Shown here: one piece after another, positions 30,894 to 37,812 of the stretch | Layout of the letters: each line of letters begins with the position of its first letter | Position numbering within the stretch: position 1 is the first letter of the stretch | Virus record (IMG/VR): IMGVR_UViG_3300045257_000140 | Span: 1 to 44,684 of that record | Reading direction: 5' to 3' (one strand) | Source: a virus | Length of the DNA stretch: 44,684 nt | Translations under genes and position numbers: made by a program | Notes under the pieces: model-generated | The model's input: only the letters and a program-made list of their open reading frames with translations | Databases searched by the model: none | What the model was told of the DNA's origin: nothing

Positions 30894-31267
30894 GTCGCCT
30901 CCCGGATTCTCTCGTTGAGCGACATCTCCTCAAGCCGGTCGAGCAGCCATGTAGTCTCATGGTCTGGCTTCTCTGGGTCGATGAGGCGCGCCACTTCCTC
31001 CAGCGTCCTCCGGCGCTCCTGCCGGGCGGCGTCGGCGCGCTCGGCAGCGACTAGCCCATCGACGGCTTGGAGCACATCGGGAAGCGACTGTGCGCCATCC
31101 TGAACGGTGTCGAAGAATATCCGCCGTGCCCTTTCCAACTCGCCCTCCGGCGCGGGCTCCTGCGGGCCATCGCCACACGCTTCACACAGACCACCGCCGT
31201 GACACATAGCGCAGGTTACGACCTTCCACGTTTTCGCCTTCCCCCTCGTCGCGCGCTTCGACTTCAC
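30890..31267 (-). CDS. Cys-rich and helical protein (125 aa)
   Basis: GTG 31267 after GGAGGTAACTG. Basic start (MKSKRATRGKAKTWK), then CAMCHGGGLCEACGDG, a likely zinc knuckle, then a helical domain (RRTLEEVARLIDPEKPDHE). Unknown function. Confidence 0.6.
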   Translation of the reverse strand: MKSKRATRGKAKTWKVVTCAMCHGGGLCEACGDGPQEPAPEGELERARRIFFDTVQDGAQSLPDVLQAVDGLVAAERADAARQERRRTLEEVARLIDPEKPDHETTWLLDRLEEMSLNERIREAT

Positions 31268-31449
31268 CAGTTACCTCCATAAGTCTCGGCCTCACCGAAT
31301 GTGCAGGGGCCGCAGAGCCCGGTGTGCGGCACGATTGGCGTATCGCCGCACTGGCATCGCTTCGTCCAGTCCGGCTCCCACATCGGGCACGGGAGTTCTC
31401 CATGCGCTTTCGGATTCTCGCAGCACTCGGAGCGCTTCGGCTTGGCCAT
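31264..31449 (-). CDS. Zinc-ribbon-like mini-protein (61 aa)
   Basis: ATG 31449 after GGAGGA. Cysteines in SECCENPKAHGELPCP, RCQCGDTP and GLCGPCTFGE give two possible metal sites. Both ends overlap neighbours (TGATG, GTGA). Confidence 0.58.
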   Translation of the reverse strand: MAKPKRSECCENPKAHGELPCPMWEPDWTKRCQCGDTPIVPHTGLCGPCTFGEAETYGGNW

Positions 31450-31646
31450 CAGTCCTCCTCCGGCTGGTCCGAGTTGTCGTGCTCCGCGCAGCGGACGTGT
31501 TCGGCGTCGTCGGCACAGTTTTCCGGACAAGAACATTCGCCGTCCTCTTCTTCGCACGCGCCCTCATGCTCGACTAGGAAGCAGCCAGAACAGATCGGAC
31601 AATGCCTGTCGTCGGGCGGCTCCAGAAGGTGATCCGGCACGCTCAC
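31449..31646 (-). CDS. Acidic Cys-rich mini-protein (65 aa)
   Basis: GTG 31646. HCPICSGCFLVEHEGAC, ECSCPENCADD and an acidic end (EHDNSDQPEED). A small metal-binding protein or DNA mimic are possibilities; neither is shown. Confidence 0.55.
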   Translation of the reverse strand: MSVPDHLLEPPDDRHCPICSGCFLVEHEGACEEEDGECSCPENCADDAEHVRCAEHDNSDQPEED

Positions 31647-31852
31647 GGCCGCCCCGATGCCACAGTCTGAATCCTGGTCCCGAACGGCGTCCGCTCGGTG
31701 ATCACCGTCCGCCCGGAACGCTGGTCGAAGCTCGTCCCCATAAGAACCTTCCGCTCCCGCGCCAGGTTGATGTAATACGAAAACCTCCAGATGAGGCAGT
31801 CATCGCATGGGTCGCAGGTCGCCGGGCCTTCGTGGACCGCGCACCAGGTCAC
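31643..31852 (-). CDS. Small protein with CxxCxxC motif (69 aa)
   Basis: GTG 31852 has an excellent GGAGGAAGAGG upstream. The start MTWCAVHEGPATCDPCDDC carries the metal motif; a basic helix and a beta segment follow. The longer open frame to 32275 is a shadow. A later ATG (31741) could give 32 aa. Confidence 0.55.
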   Translation of the reverse strand: MTWCAVHEGPATCDPCDDCLIWRFSYYINLARERKVLMGTSFDQRSGRTVITERTPFGTRIQTVASGRP

Positions 31853-32184
31853 CCCTCTTCCTCCATTCCCGGCAGATCCTTCTGCGACCGCGTGAGCTTC
31901 ACTGTCGTGCCGACCAGCGAGTCGAGGTCGCGCGCCCCCTTGACCTTCGCCTGCGCCTCGCGCTTCCCGGCCTTGTCCTTCACCGAGAACGCGACCATCT
32001 TCCCGAGCATCTTCTTCGTGCCGTTCTCCATCACGACCGCCGAACCGATCAGGCGTTCCAGGGCCTTCTGCGTGCCGACGATCGTGACCGTCGCCTCCGC
32101 TTCTCCGGTGTCGAGCACCTTGACGGCGGCGGAGCAGACGTAGGAGCCGATCGTTTCGGTGGCCTCGATTTCTTTTTCCTTCAT
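31849..32184 (-). CDS. Hypothetical protein (111 aa)
   Basis: ATG 32184 after AAGGGAG; the longer open frame to 32520 is not supported. An alpha/beta domain (YVCSAAVKVLDTGEAEATVT, VVMENGTKKMLGKMVAFSVK) with a basic C-terminus (VKLTRSQKD). It lies between the recombination genes and the zinc mini-genes. Unknown. Confidence 0.6.
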   Translation of the reverse strand: MKEKEIEATETIGSYVCSAAVKVLDTGEAEATVTIVGTQKALERLIGSAVVMENGTKKMLGKMVAFSVKDKAGKREAQAKVKGARDLDSLVGTTVKLTRSQKDLPGMEEEG

Positions 32185-32381
32185 GCGCGCTCCCTTGTGT
32201 TGTGCGCGTCGGAACTCCCGCGCAGCGAATGGACACCGGTGTCCTTCTCGACAACCGCGAGATCGAGCAGGGCAAGCACGGCGCCCAGGACGCGGATCTG
32301 ATCGGCCCGGTCCAGCTTGTCTATGACCTTGCGGATCGACTTCTCGGCGCGGTGCAGTTCCATGAAACTGGCGGTTGGCAT
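32181..32381 (-). CDS. Small helical protein (66 aa)
   Basis: ATG 32381 after GGGAGGA. Helical (MELHRAEKSIRKVIDKLDRA, IRVLGAVLALLDLAVVEK). Overlaps the next start (ATGA). Unknown; could be a partner of the nuclease upstream. Confidence 0.55.
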   Translation of the reverse strand: MPTASFMELHRAEKSIRKVIDKLDRADQIRVLGAVLALLDLAVVEKDTGVHSLRGSSDAHNTRERA

Positions 32382-32390
32382 CGGTCCTCC

Positions 32391-33134
32391 CTAGAGATTG
32401 GTTGCTTTCCAGTACGACAGGAGCGCCTCGAACTGGCGCCATCCACGGTTCAAATCCTCCGGCTTGTGCATCCGCAGGAGCGCGACCGGAGCATCGCGCG
32501 AGATGAACATGTTCCCGCACTCGGCGTTCGAGACGCCGAGCCCGACCCGGTAGGCCGCGAGCTGCATGAAGTGCTCGTCATAGCACTCCACGCCAGCCAG
32601 ATCGCCGTCTTTCGACTTGAAGTCGATCACGGTCCCAGCGCCGTCGGCGTCCCACAGATCCACCTTGCCGCCGAAGCCGAAGAGGTTGTCCGCAAAGGAC
32701 CGTTCGGTGCCCCAGTCCTTCCCGCCTGGCAGAACCCCCCAGACGGCCTTGACCCACGGCCGGAACTCGTCCTCGATGAACTCGCCGCGAAACGACTTCT
32801 CGATAGCCGCATGGATCGCCGTGCCGCGGGCCGCCGCCTTCTTTGCCTGCTCGCGTGAGTCGGCCACGAGGCGGGCGACGAACGCCTTGTCGGCCTCGCC
32901 TTCGATGCGTGGCATCGTGAGCGCCGCGAGCATGACCTGTTGCTGCTTCCAGATTTCTAGCCCCGGCCTTGCGGCGAGTGCGGTGATCGTCGTGACGGAC
33001 GGGACGAGATCCAGGGCGCGGGCGTCACGGATATTCGTCGCGCGCATCCCGCCCTTCTTCGCCGGGACCTCATAGCAGGGCGATCCGTCGCGGTGATACC
33101 AGTGGCCCGACTCCGCGGCGAACGGAGACTTCAC
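32391..33134 (-). CDS. RecB/Cas4-like PD-(D/E)XK exonuclease
   Basis: 247 aa from GTG 33134 (GTG 33146 also possible). Features of phage RecB-like nucleases: VPSVTTITALAARPGLEIWK, RGTAIHAAIEKSFRG (motif I region), FGGKVDLWD and TVIDFKSKDG, giving the D-x(n)-D-x-K catalytic set, then HFMQLAAYRVGLG. It follows a putative annealing protein, so the pair may act as a phage recombination (exonuclease plus annealase) unit. The annealase link is inferred. Confidence 0.8.
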   Translation of the reverse strand: MKSPFAAESGHWYHRDGSPCYEVPAKKGGMRATNIRDARALDLVPSVTTITALAARPGLEIWKQQQVMLAALTMPRIEGEADKAFVARLVADSREQAKKAAARGTAIHAAIEKSFRGEFIEDEFRPWVKAVWGVLPGGKDWGTERSFADNLFGFGGKVDLWDADGAGTVIDFKSKDGDLAGVECYDEHFMQLAAYRVGLGVSNAECGNMFISRDAPVALLRMHKPEDLNRGWRQFEALLSYWKATNL

Positions 33135-33136
33135 GG

Positions 33137-33937
33137 CTACTTCCACTCTTCCACCGCCTTGACGATCTTCTCGTACTGGCTGCGGCTCACCTCCTTGGTG
33201 TGCTCGTAGCCGAACTTTCCGAGGATAGACTTGATCGTGTCGTTCGTGAGCCCACGGCTCTTGGCGATGGCGAACAGCCGCTTCGCCTGCGGATCGCTGA
33301 TGGTGTGGTCCGATCGCGGCGGACCATCGTTCGACCCCGGCTCGTCCTGCGGCGGCTCCTCCTGCGTGGGCCGCTGATCGTCGGATTCCGCGCTCGGGGG
33401 TGGCGCGTCCTCCATGTCCTGCGTGAAGAAGTCGCTCGTCCTCGTCGCGGTGAGAACGGCATCGATGAAGGCGCGCTTCTTCGCCATCTTCATGATCGTG
33501 TTCTCGGCGTCGTCTGGATCGACCGAGAGATACTTCCGCTCCCAGTTGTTGCAGGTCCCGACCCCCTCTCCGACCTTGGCCTCGCCCTTGATGAGCGAGC
33601 AGCGGAAGGAATACTTGACCAGGCCCGTGGTCGTGCGGTCCTTGCCGTACTTGTCCTTCCATTGCTTCACGGCCGCGCGGTCGCTGACGCGCTCGGTCTC
33701 CACGAACTCCGGATGCAGCCCATGGATGTTCGTGAGCAGCTCGGCGCCGGCCTTGAGCAGCGTCATCTTCCCGTTCGTGCCGGGGATCTTGCCGTAGTGG
33801 GTCCCGACCGCCATCTGGCCGGCGACGAACTCCCGCATGAGCTGAAGCCGCTGCGCCTCGAACTGCATCCGGTCCTTGAAGTCGGACACGGCGAGCGCGA
33901 CGGACGATGAATCCTGCTTTGCGATTGCCTCGGTCAT
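33137..33937 (-). CDS. Putative single-strand annealing-type recombination protein
   Basis: 266 aa from ATG 33937. The middle resembles a common phage protein family thought to work in recombination: GTHYGKIPGTNGKMTLLKAG, YSFRCSLIKGEAKVGEGVG, then MKMAKKRAFIDAVLTATRTS and FFTQDMED. A disordered Pro/Glu linker leads to a C-terminal helical domain (SDPQAKRLFAIAKSRGLT, ILGKFGYEHTKEV) also found at the end of several phage annealing proteins. Adjacent to a RecB-like exonuclease. Exact family is not certain. Confidence 0.6.
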   Translation of the reverse strand: MTEAIAKQDSSSVALAVSDFKDRMQFEAQRLQLMREFVAGQMAVGTHYGKIPGTNGKMTLLKAGAELLTNIHGLHPEFVETERVSDRAAVKQWKDKYGKDRTTTGLVKYSFRCSLIKGEAKVGEGVGTCNNWERKYLSVDPDDAENTIMKMAKKRAFIDAVLTATRTSDFFTQDMEDAPPPSAESDDQRPTQEEPPQDEPGSNDGPPRSDHTISDPQAKRLFAIAKSRGLTNDTIKSILGKFGYEHTKEVSRSQYEKIVKAVEEWK

Positions 33938-34191
33938 ATCCTCTCGCCTCCGTGGCTGAATAGGGCGTTGAACTCCTCGTTCCCGACCGGATTCCGCGAA
34001 CGCAGACAGCGGCCCGTCATGTGACCATAGAGGCGCCAGTCCTGGGCTGTGGTCACCGTGGATCCACATGAGCCGCACTTTCCGTGAGCGTGCGCGACCA
34101 GGCGGCGATGCAGCTCGTCGGGCTTTTCGTGGTGCAGAGACTGGCGCTCTGCGAGCGCGGAGAACTCGGCGGATGTATAGGCGCGGGTCAT
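33934..34191 (-). CDS. Small protein with CxxC motif (85 aa)
   Basis: ATG 34191; stop overlaps the next start (ATGA). GKCGSCGSTVTTAQDWR with a later His and Cys (YGHMTGRCLRS) could bind zinc. Unknown. Confidence 0.55.
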   Translation of the reverse strand: MTRAYTSAEFSALAERQSLHHEKPDELHRRLVAHAHGKCGSCGSTVTTAQDWRLYGHMTGRCLRSRNPVGNEEFNALFSHGGERI

Positions 34192-34517
34192 CGGTTCGCC
34201 TTCGGCGGTGTCTTGAAAACCAGCGAGCGCATGTCATCGAGGTGCCGCTCGGTCGCCGCGAGGCTGCCCGCGCTTCCCGCTCCATTCGTGGGCCTCACGC
34301 CACAGTCCCAGAGTCCATCGACGAGGGCTTGGGCTTCATCATGGCGGAGCCGGAGGAATGGCCGTGATACCTGGCTCTCCGGCTGTTCGGTGAAGGTCAA
34401 CTCATTCGCTACCGCCAGCCGCTCCGGCGAGATGCAGGCGGCGAACAGATCGATTCGCGTTTCTAGAAATGGCTCAGACCTCTGAACAATGATTTTCGGA
34501 TCGCGCAAGAAGCTCAC
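34188..34517 (-). CDS. Hypothetical protein (109 aa)
   Basis: GTG 34517 (GTGA overlap) starts MSFLRDPKIIVQRSEPFLET. Later HDEAQALVDGLWDCGVRPTN matches a short motif (EAQ.L.D.LW..GvRP..G.GSaG...A...HL.DMR) common at the C-terminus of phage structural/early hypothetical proteins of unknown function. The frame is open to 34727 but that part is unsupported. Confidence 0.6.
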   Translation of the reverse strand: MSFLRDPKIIVQRSEPFLETRIDLFAACISPERLAVANELTFTEQPESQVSRPFLRLRHDEAQALVDGLWDCGVRPTNGAGSAGSLAATERHLDDMRSLVFKTPPKANR

Positions 34518-34735
34518 GGATGCGTCCCCTTCCAGCCGAACACCAGCGCCCGCATGGCCAGTACGAAACCGGCGATGACCAGCAGCCAGAGCCAGAAAGG
34601 AGGACGGTAGGATGGACGTTCGTTCCATCGGTCCAACAGCCGCGTCGTGCTGCGCTTGTAGAATTGCGCTTCCCGCACCAGACGCTTCGTCTTGTCGTTC
34701 AGATGCGGAGGGTCGTTGCGGCCCCAAATGAGCAC
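34514..34735 (-). CDS. Small membrane protein (73 aa)
   Basis: GTG 34735 after GGGGAA. A basic N-terminal helix (KTKRLVREAQFYKRSTTRL) and one C-terminal membrane span (FWLWLLVIAGFVLAMRALV). Possibly an early host-membrane effector; unknown. Confidence 0.55.
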   Translation of the reverse strand: MLIWGRNDPPHLNDKTKRLVREAQFYKRSTTRLLDRWNERPSYRPPFWLWLLVIAGFVLAMRALVFGWKGTHP

Positions 34736-34737
34736 GG

Positions 34738-34908
34738 CTATTCCCCGTCTCGCTGAAGCCGACGCGCTACAGAGTTAAGGATCGCCTGCATCTGCACCGC
34801 CGAATAGTCGGATGCGATGGGGCGCAGCATCCGGACGATCCTGTCGGTGATGGCCGCCCGCTTCCTGAGTCTCGTGATGCGCGCGATTTCTTCCTTCGTC
34901 AGTTTCAC
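34738..34908 (-). CDS. Small helical protein, copy 2 of a duplicated gene (56 aa)
   Basis: GTG 34908 after GGAGG. Almost the same protein as 29381-29551 (MKLTKEEIARITRLRKRAAI here). The copies lie about 5.4 kb apart in the same operon. They differ by V/I near the start and in the last four or five residues. Confidence 0.65.
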   Translation of the reverse strand: MKLTKEEIARITRLRKRAAITDRIVRMLRPIASDYSAVQMQAILNSVARRLQRDGE

Positions 34909-35030
34909 TTAACCTCCGATGTTGGCGACGGCTGGCCGAGCCGATCGGCAAAAGCCAGCCGCCGCCCTTTCGCCGGTTGGCCAGGAGAGTCGGTCTCCGG
35001 CCCGTCAGAGGACGCCCGGCGGCGTCCCAT
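34905..35030 (-). CDS. Basic 41-aa micro-protein bridging two genes
   Basis: ATG 35030 is fused to the stop of the DUF6745-like gene (TGATG) and its stop overlaps GTG 34908 (GTGA). MGRRRASSDGPETDSPGQP, then KGRRLAFADRLGQ. It fills the gap exactly; whether the product matters is unknown. Confidence 0.35.
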   Translation of the reverse strand: MGRRRASSDGPETDSPGQPAKGRRLAFADRLGQPSPTSEVK

Positions 35031-36325
35031 CACGTCTCCACCTGCGGCTGGTACTTCTCCGCGTCCATCCCGAACGTCCAGGCCACGGCCTCGCGCGGCA
35101 TTTTCATCTGCGGCGGCACGCGCAGGAAGTAGATGTGCCGCGAGCCGTCCGCCTCCGGCGTCGAGTTCACGACGCGCACCATCACGAGCGGCTCATCGTT
35201 CGGAATCTCTTTCCGATACAGCTCGCCGAACTGGTCCTCGCCGATCTTCTCGGCCTTCGATTCGAGCAGGTACTTCGTCTGTCCCATCCGCTCGATCATC
35301 ACGCGCCGGACCTCGGCATTCGTCTCGGTCTCTATGTGCTTGACCGTGATCCATTCCGGCCGGACGATGACGAAGGCCGGCACCATGACGCCGTGCCAGA
35401 AGTAGAGATTCTCGATGTCGGACTCCAGCGCGGCATAGCGGTCGTTGTGCAACCGGCGCGTGTTCGGCGTCGGATCCTTGTGCACGGTAGGCTTCGCGAC
35501 CCAGTAGAGCGCGTCGGACGTCCAGTGCAGCAACCAGACTCCGGAGAGGAATGCCTCGAGGAGAGGCCCGCTCCAGCGCTGCACGGCGGCATCCTTCCGC
35601 TCGAGCGCGCCGAAGTGCGTCGTAACGATCCAGGAGATCTCCCACCGCCAGGTCCACCAGCCAGATGACTGGATGCACCAGGCCGCGAATCGATGGAGCG
35701 ACGCCTGCAGGGCCTCGATCGGGGCGTCGCGGGCGTCAAGGGCGTTGCGGGCGTTGCGGGCGTCGATGGCGTCGCGGGCGTCGCGGGCGTTGCGGGCGTC
35801 GATGGCGTCGCGGGCGTCGCGGGCGTTGCGGGCGTCGATGGCGTCGCGGGCGTCGAGGGCGTCGATGGCGTCGCGGGCGGCGAGGGCGTCGAGGGCGGCG
35901 AGGGCGTCGATGGCGTCGCGGGCGGCGAGGGCGTCGAGGGCGGCGAGGGCGGCGAGGGCGTCGCGGGCGTCGAGGGCGGCGCGGGCGTCGCGGGCGTCGA
36001 GGGCGGCGCGGGCGTCGAGGGCGTCGATGGCGTCGCGGGCGTCGCGGGCGTCGCGGGCGTCGATGGCGTCGCGGGCGGCGAGGGCGTCGAGGGCGGCGAG
36101 CCTCCGAGGATCGCCTTTCACCCACTCATCGAGGATCTCTCGAATCTGCCGGTCGATGCTCGGATGGTCGGCCAGGCTCCAGCCAGACGGCAGCCGGACG
36201 ATCTTCCGCTCTACATCAAGCGCCGCCAGGTACTCACCGAGGCTCTTCTCAACGGCTGCCTCATCGAGCGTCGCCGGGTAGTCGCAGGCCGCCTTATAGC
36301 GATCGAGCAGATCAGTCTGCGACAT
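35030..36325 (-). CDS. DUF6745-like protein with an internal tripeptide repeat
   Basis: 431 aa from ATG 36325. N-terminal ~105 residues are helical and acidic (SQTDLLDRYKAACDYPATLD, EILDEWVKGDPRR). A block of about 42 tripeptides [L/R/I]-[D/A/N]-A follows, then a Trp-rich region (WCIQSSGWWTWRWEISW) and a conserved C-terminus: NLYFWHGVMVPAFVIVRPEW, ETNAEVRRVMIERMGQTKYL, RVVNSTPEADGSRHIYFLRV, AVAWTFGMDAEKY. The C-terminus matches what I know as DUF6745, a family of unknown function. The stop of the 110-aa gene upstream overlaps by 14 bp, and that pairing recurs in other genomes as far as I recall. Confidence 0.8.
   Translation of the reverse strand: MSQTDLLDRYKAACDYPATLDEAAVEKSLGEYLAALDVERKIVRLPSGWSLADHPSIDRQIREILDEWVKGDPRRLAALDALAARDAIDARDARDARDAIDALDARAALDARDARAALDARDALAALAALDALAARDAIDALAALDALAARDAIDALDARDAIDARNARDARDAIDARNARDARDAIDARNARNALDARDAPIEALQASLHRFAAWCIQSSGWWTWRWEISWIVTTHFGALERKDAAVQRWSGPLLEAFLSGVWLLHWTSDALYWVAKPTVHKDPTPNTRRLHNDRYAALESDIENLYFWHGVMVPAFVIVRPEWITVKHIETETNAEVRRVMIERMGQTKYLLESKAEKIGEDQFGELYRKEIPNDEPLVMVRVVNSTPEADGSRHIYFLRVPPQMKMPREAVAWTFGMDAEKYQPQVET
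35723..36100. repeat. Tandem 9-bp repeat tract (378 bp) in the DUF6745-like gene
   Basis: About 42 nine-base units of the type GGCGTCGCG/GGCGTCGAG/GGCGTCGAT/GGCGGCGAG. Near the low-coordinate end they form longer 36-base units repeated about three times (12-residue DARDAIDARNAR-like period). Unit length is a multiple of three, so copy-number changes keep the frame. All six frames are open here, which explains the spurious ORFs on the plus strand. Confidence 0.92.
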
Positions 36326-36644
36326 TCCGGATCTCCTCCGGGCTGTATTCCCGCTGCCGCGTGACCTCGTAATTCCCAGTCGGCAGATCGATTGCGCCGT
36401 GCTCCTCGTGCCGAATGGACGTCGGGCTCGGCACCTCGAGGAAGCGGCGATCGCCGAGCGCGAGCAGCCTGGCATCGACATCTGTCGCCGGGTCCGCGAC
36501 GGCGATGGCGTGGGCGTGACCGGTCGCCTCGCCATAGGCCAGGACGATCCGCCCGCCTTCGAGTTTCACCGGCTTCGCTCCCTTCGGGACGCGGTTGATC
36601 TTCCTGATGAGCACGTCACCCTGTCGGAACATCTTCGGCTTCAT
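36312..36644 (-). CDS. Conserved partner of the DUF6745-like protein (110 aa)
   Basis: ATG 36644 after GAGGAGG. A beta-rich protein with MFRQGDVLIRKINRVPKGA, IVLAYGEATGHAHAI, RRFLEVPSPTSIRHEEHGAI, then LPTGNYEVTRQREYSPEEIR. The histidine-rich motifs (GHAHAI, HEEH) could bind metal. I recognise it as a widespread small protein of unknown function that is often next to DUF6745-type genes. It precedes that gene here with a 14-bp overlap. Confidence 0.75.
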   Translation of the reverse strand: MKPKMFRQGDVLIRKINRVPKGAKPVKLEGGRIVLAYGEATGHAHAIAVADPATDVDARLLALGDRRFLEVPSPTSIRHEEHGAIDLPTGNYEVTRQREYSPEEIRNVAD

Positions 36645-36664
36645 GGTGTGGCCTCCTCTTTTGA

Positions 36665-37723
36665 TTAGTTAATGAATCGTTCCACCTTGTGCCCCGCCGC
36701 CTCATGGGAATCGCGGACCTCCCGCCAGTAGATCCGCACATGGCACAGGCGGCAGAATGCGATGGCCGTGGACGGCAGGGGTTCTTGCTCCGCGACCACG
36801 GCGGGCGGCTTGCCTTGCATGTGCAGCGGCGGCGGCTCCGGCTTGGTTGTGCAGATTGGACAGCGCGAATCGAAGGTCTCGTGGAGTTTGCAGGCGGGCG
36901 GCTGCGGGGCGGGCGACAAGTCGCGCGCCGACTGGCCCCGCTTCATGATGGTTAACGGGCAGGCGACGCAGCGGGTGACGGATCGGGGCGCAGGAGACGG
37001 CGGACTTCCTGCATCGCTACCGCGTCGAAAGTGGACTTGTTGCCGTGATGAACGAATGTGGCCGCGGTTATTCTTTCGACGGCCAGCTCCAAGAGAAGGC
37101 GGCCGCGAGTCGTCATGTCTGGTCCCAGAATGTTGCTGATTTCCTGGTCGCTGATGGGGCTGTGATTTGCTTGCACGGCTCGGCACCTCCATTGATGGGT
37201 TGGTTGAACGCGAGCGCACCTCAAAGCATGCACCACACGGCGAAGCGTCGTTGCTGTTAGGATAAGCGCACCGACAGGAACCGCGACACCAAATCGTCTC
37301 CTCTCGACGCGCACATGGGCACTCCGCGACCACGGCGAGCGGCTTGTCGCACCCCTCGCAATCGCATGGCGTCGGCTTGCCAGAATCCACCAACGTCAGG
37401 GGTTCAAGGCAAGCGAACATGCTGTGATACGGATGCGCGCACGTCGTACACGCGGCGGGCGGCTGCGGGGCGGGCTTGCGCGATATCGGGGTTTCATTTG
37501 ACGACCCGTGCCGCTTGTCGGGACAGGAGCAGACGCGTACGGTTGTCATTCCCTCGGGCAGACCGGCATAGAGATCAACCGCATCAGGACATGACCAAAT
37601 CGCCAAGCGCAGATCGTGGCGCTCGTATCCACGCTCACCAGCGCGCAAGATTGGCCGTCCATGACAGGTATAGCACTGTGTCGCCTGGAAGGTCTGCGGC
37701 TTCGTCGTCTGTGTCATGGGCAT
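36665..37723 (-). CDS. Cys-rich open frame, possibly two genes fused by loss of a stop (352 codons)
   Basis: ATG 37723 is best spaced from AGGGGAGG. Residues ~1-160 are Cys-rich with CYTCHGRP, VCSCPDKRH, CTTCAHPYHSM, CDCEGCDKP, CPCARREE and CRGSCRCAY...CGACFEVR, so many zinc sites. From ~residue 165 to 255 the sequence looks non-coding because another gene (36952-37176) uses a different frame. The last 93 residues (ATG 36946 onward) again look genuine: SRCPICTTKPEPPP and FCRLCHVRIYWREV. Either one long protein or two genes whose separating stop is missing. Confidence 0.55.
   Translation of the reverse strand: MPMTQTTKPQTFQATQCYTCHGRPILRAGERGYERHDLRLAIWSCPDAVDLYAGLPEGMTTVRVCSCPDKRHGSSNETPISRKPAPQPPAACTTCAHPYHSMFACLEPLTLVDSGKPTPCDCEGCDKPLAVVAECPCARREETIWCRGSCRCAYPNSNDASPCGACFEVRSRSTNPSMEVPSRASKSQPHQRPGNQQHSGTRHDDSRPPSLGAGRRKNNRGHIRSSRQQVHFRRGSDAGSPPSPAPRSVTRCVACPLTIMKRGQSARDLSPAPQPPACKLHETFDSRCPICTTKPEPPPLHMQGKPPAVVAEQEPLPSTAIAFCRLCHVRIYWREVRDSHEAAGHKVERFIN
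36952..37176 (-). CDS. Small helical protein nested in another frame (74 aa)
   Basis: GTG 37176 after GGAGG. A plausible helical protein: ISDQEISNILGPDMTTRGRL, LLELAVERITAATFVHHGNK, AMQEVRRLLRPDP. Its frame differs from the long Cys-rich frame around it. It ends five bases before ATG 36946. Unknown. Confidence 0.55.
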   Translation of the reverse strand: MQANHSPISDQEISNILGPDMTTRGRLLLELAVERITAATFVHHGNKSTFDAVAMQEVRRLLRPDPSPAASPAR

Positions 37724-37750
37724 CGCCATTCCTCCCCTTGTGACAGTTTC

Positions 37751-37779
37751 AATCTACGCCCGGCCGAAGGGGCTGTCAA
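37751..37779 (-). promoter_or_regulatory. Sigma70-like promoter of the leftward early operon
   Basis: Reading leftward: TTGACA (37779-37774), 17 bases, TAGATT (37756-37751). The start point near 37744 leaves a short leader with AGGGGAGG before ATG 37723. It would drive roughly 10 kb of tightly overlapping genes to rusA. Confidence 0.72.
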
Positions 37780-37783
37780 GAGG

Positions 37784-37805
37784 AATTATCCGAAATCGGA
37801 TAATT
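37784..37805. promoter_or_regulatory. Perfect 22-bp palindrome (operator candidate)
   Basis: AATTATCCGA-AA-TCGGATAATT, with 10-bp arms, four bases upstream of the -35 of the early promoter. It is AT-rich in a GC-rich genome and sits where an activator or repressor dimer would act. The phage XRE-like protein (29118-29336) or a host regulator are candidates. Confidence 0.65.
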
Positions 37806-37812
37806 TTACAAA

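Noticed and set aside
32185-32520. Longer 223-codon version of the 111-aa gene
   Set aside because: The extra part overlaps the 66-aa gene and the nuclease gene in another frame and lacks a ribosome-binding site.
35723-36100. CRISPR-like array
   Set aside because: Units are contiguous 9-bp coding repeats with no spacers.
35693-36372. Plus-strand frames rich in GVAG/RRGRR/RASMAS repeats
   Set aside because: All frames are open because of the 9-bp tandem repeat; the minus frame has conserved sequence on both sides of the tract.
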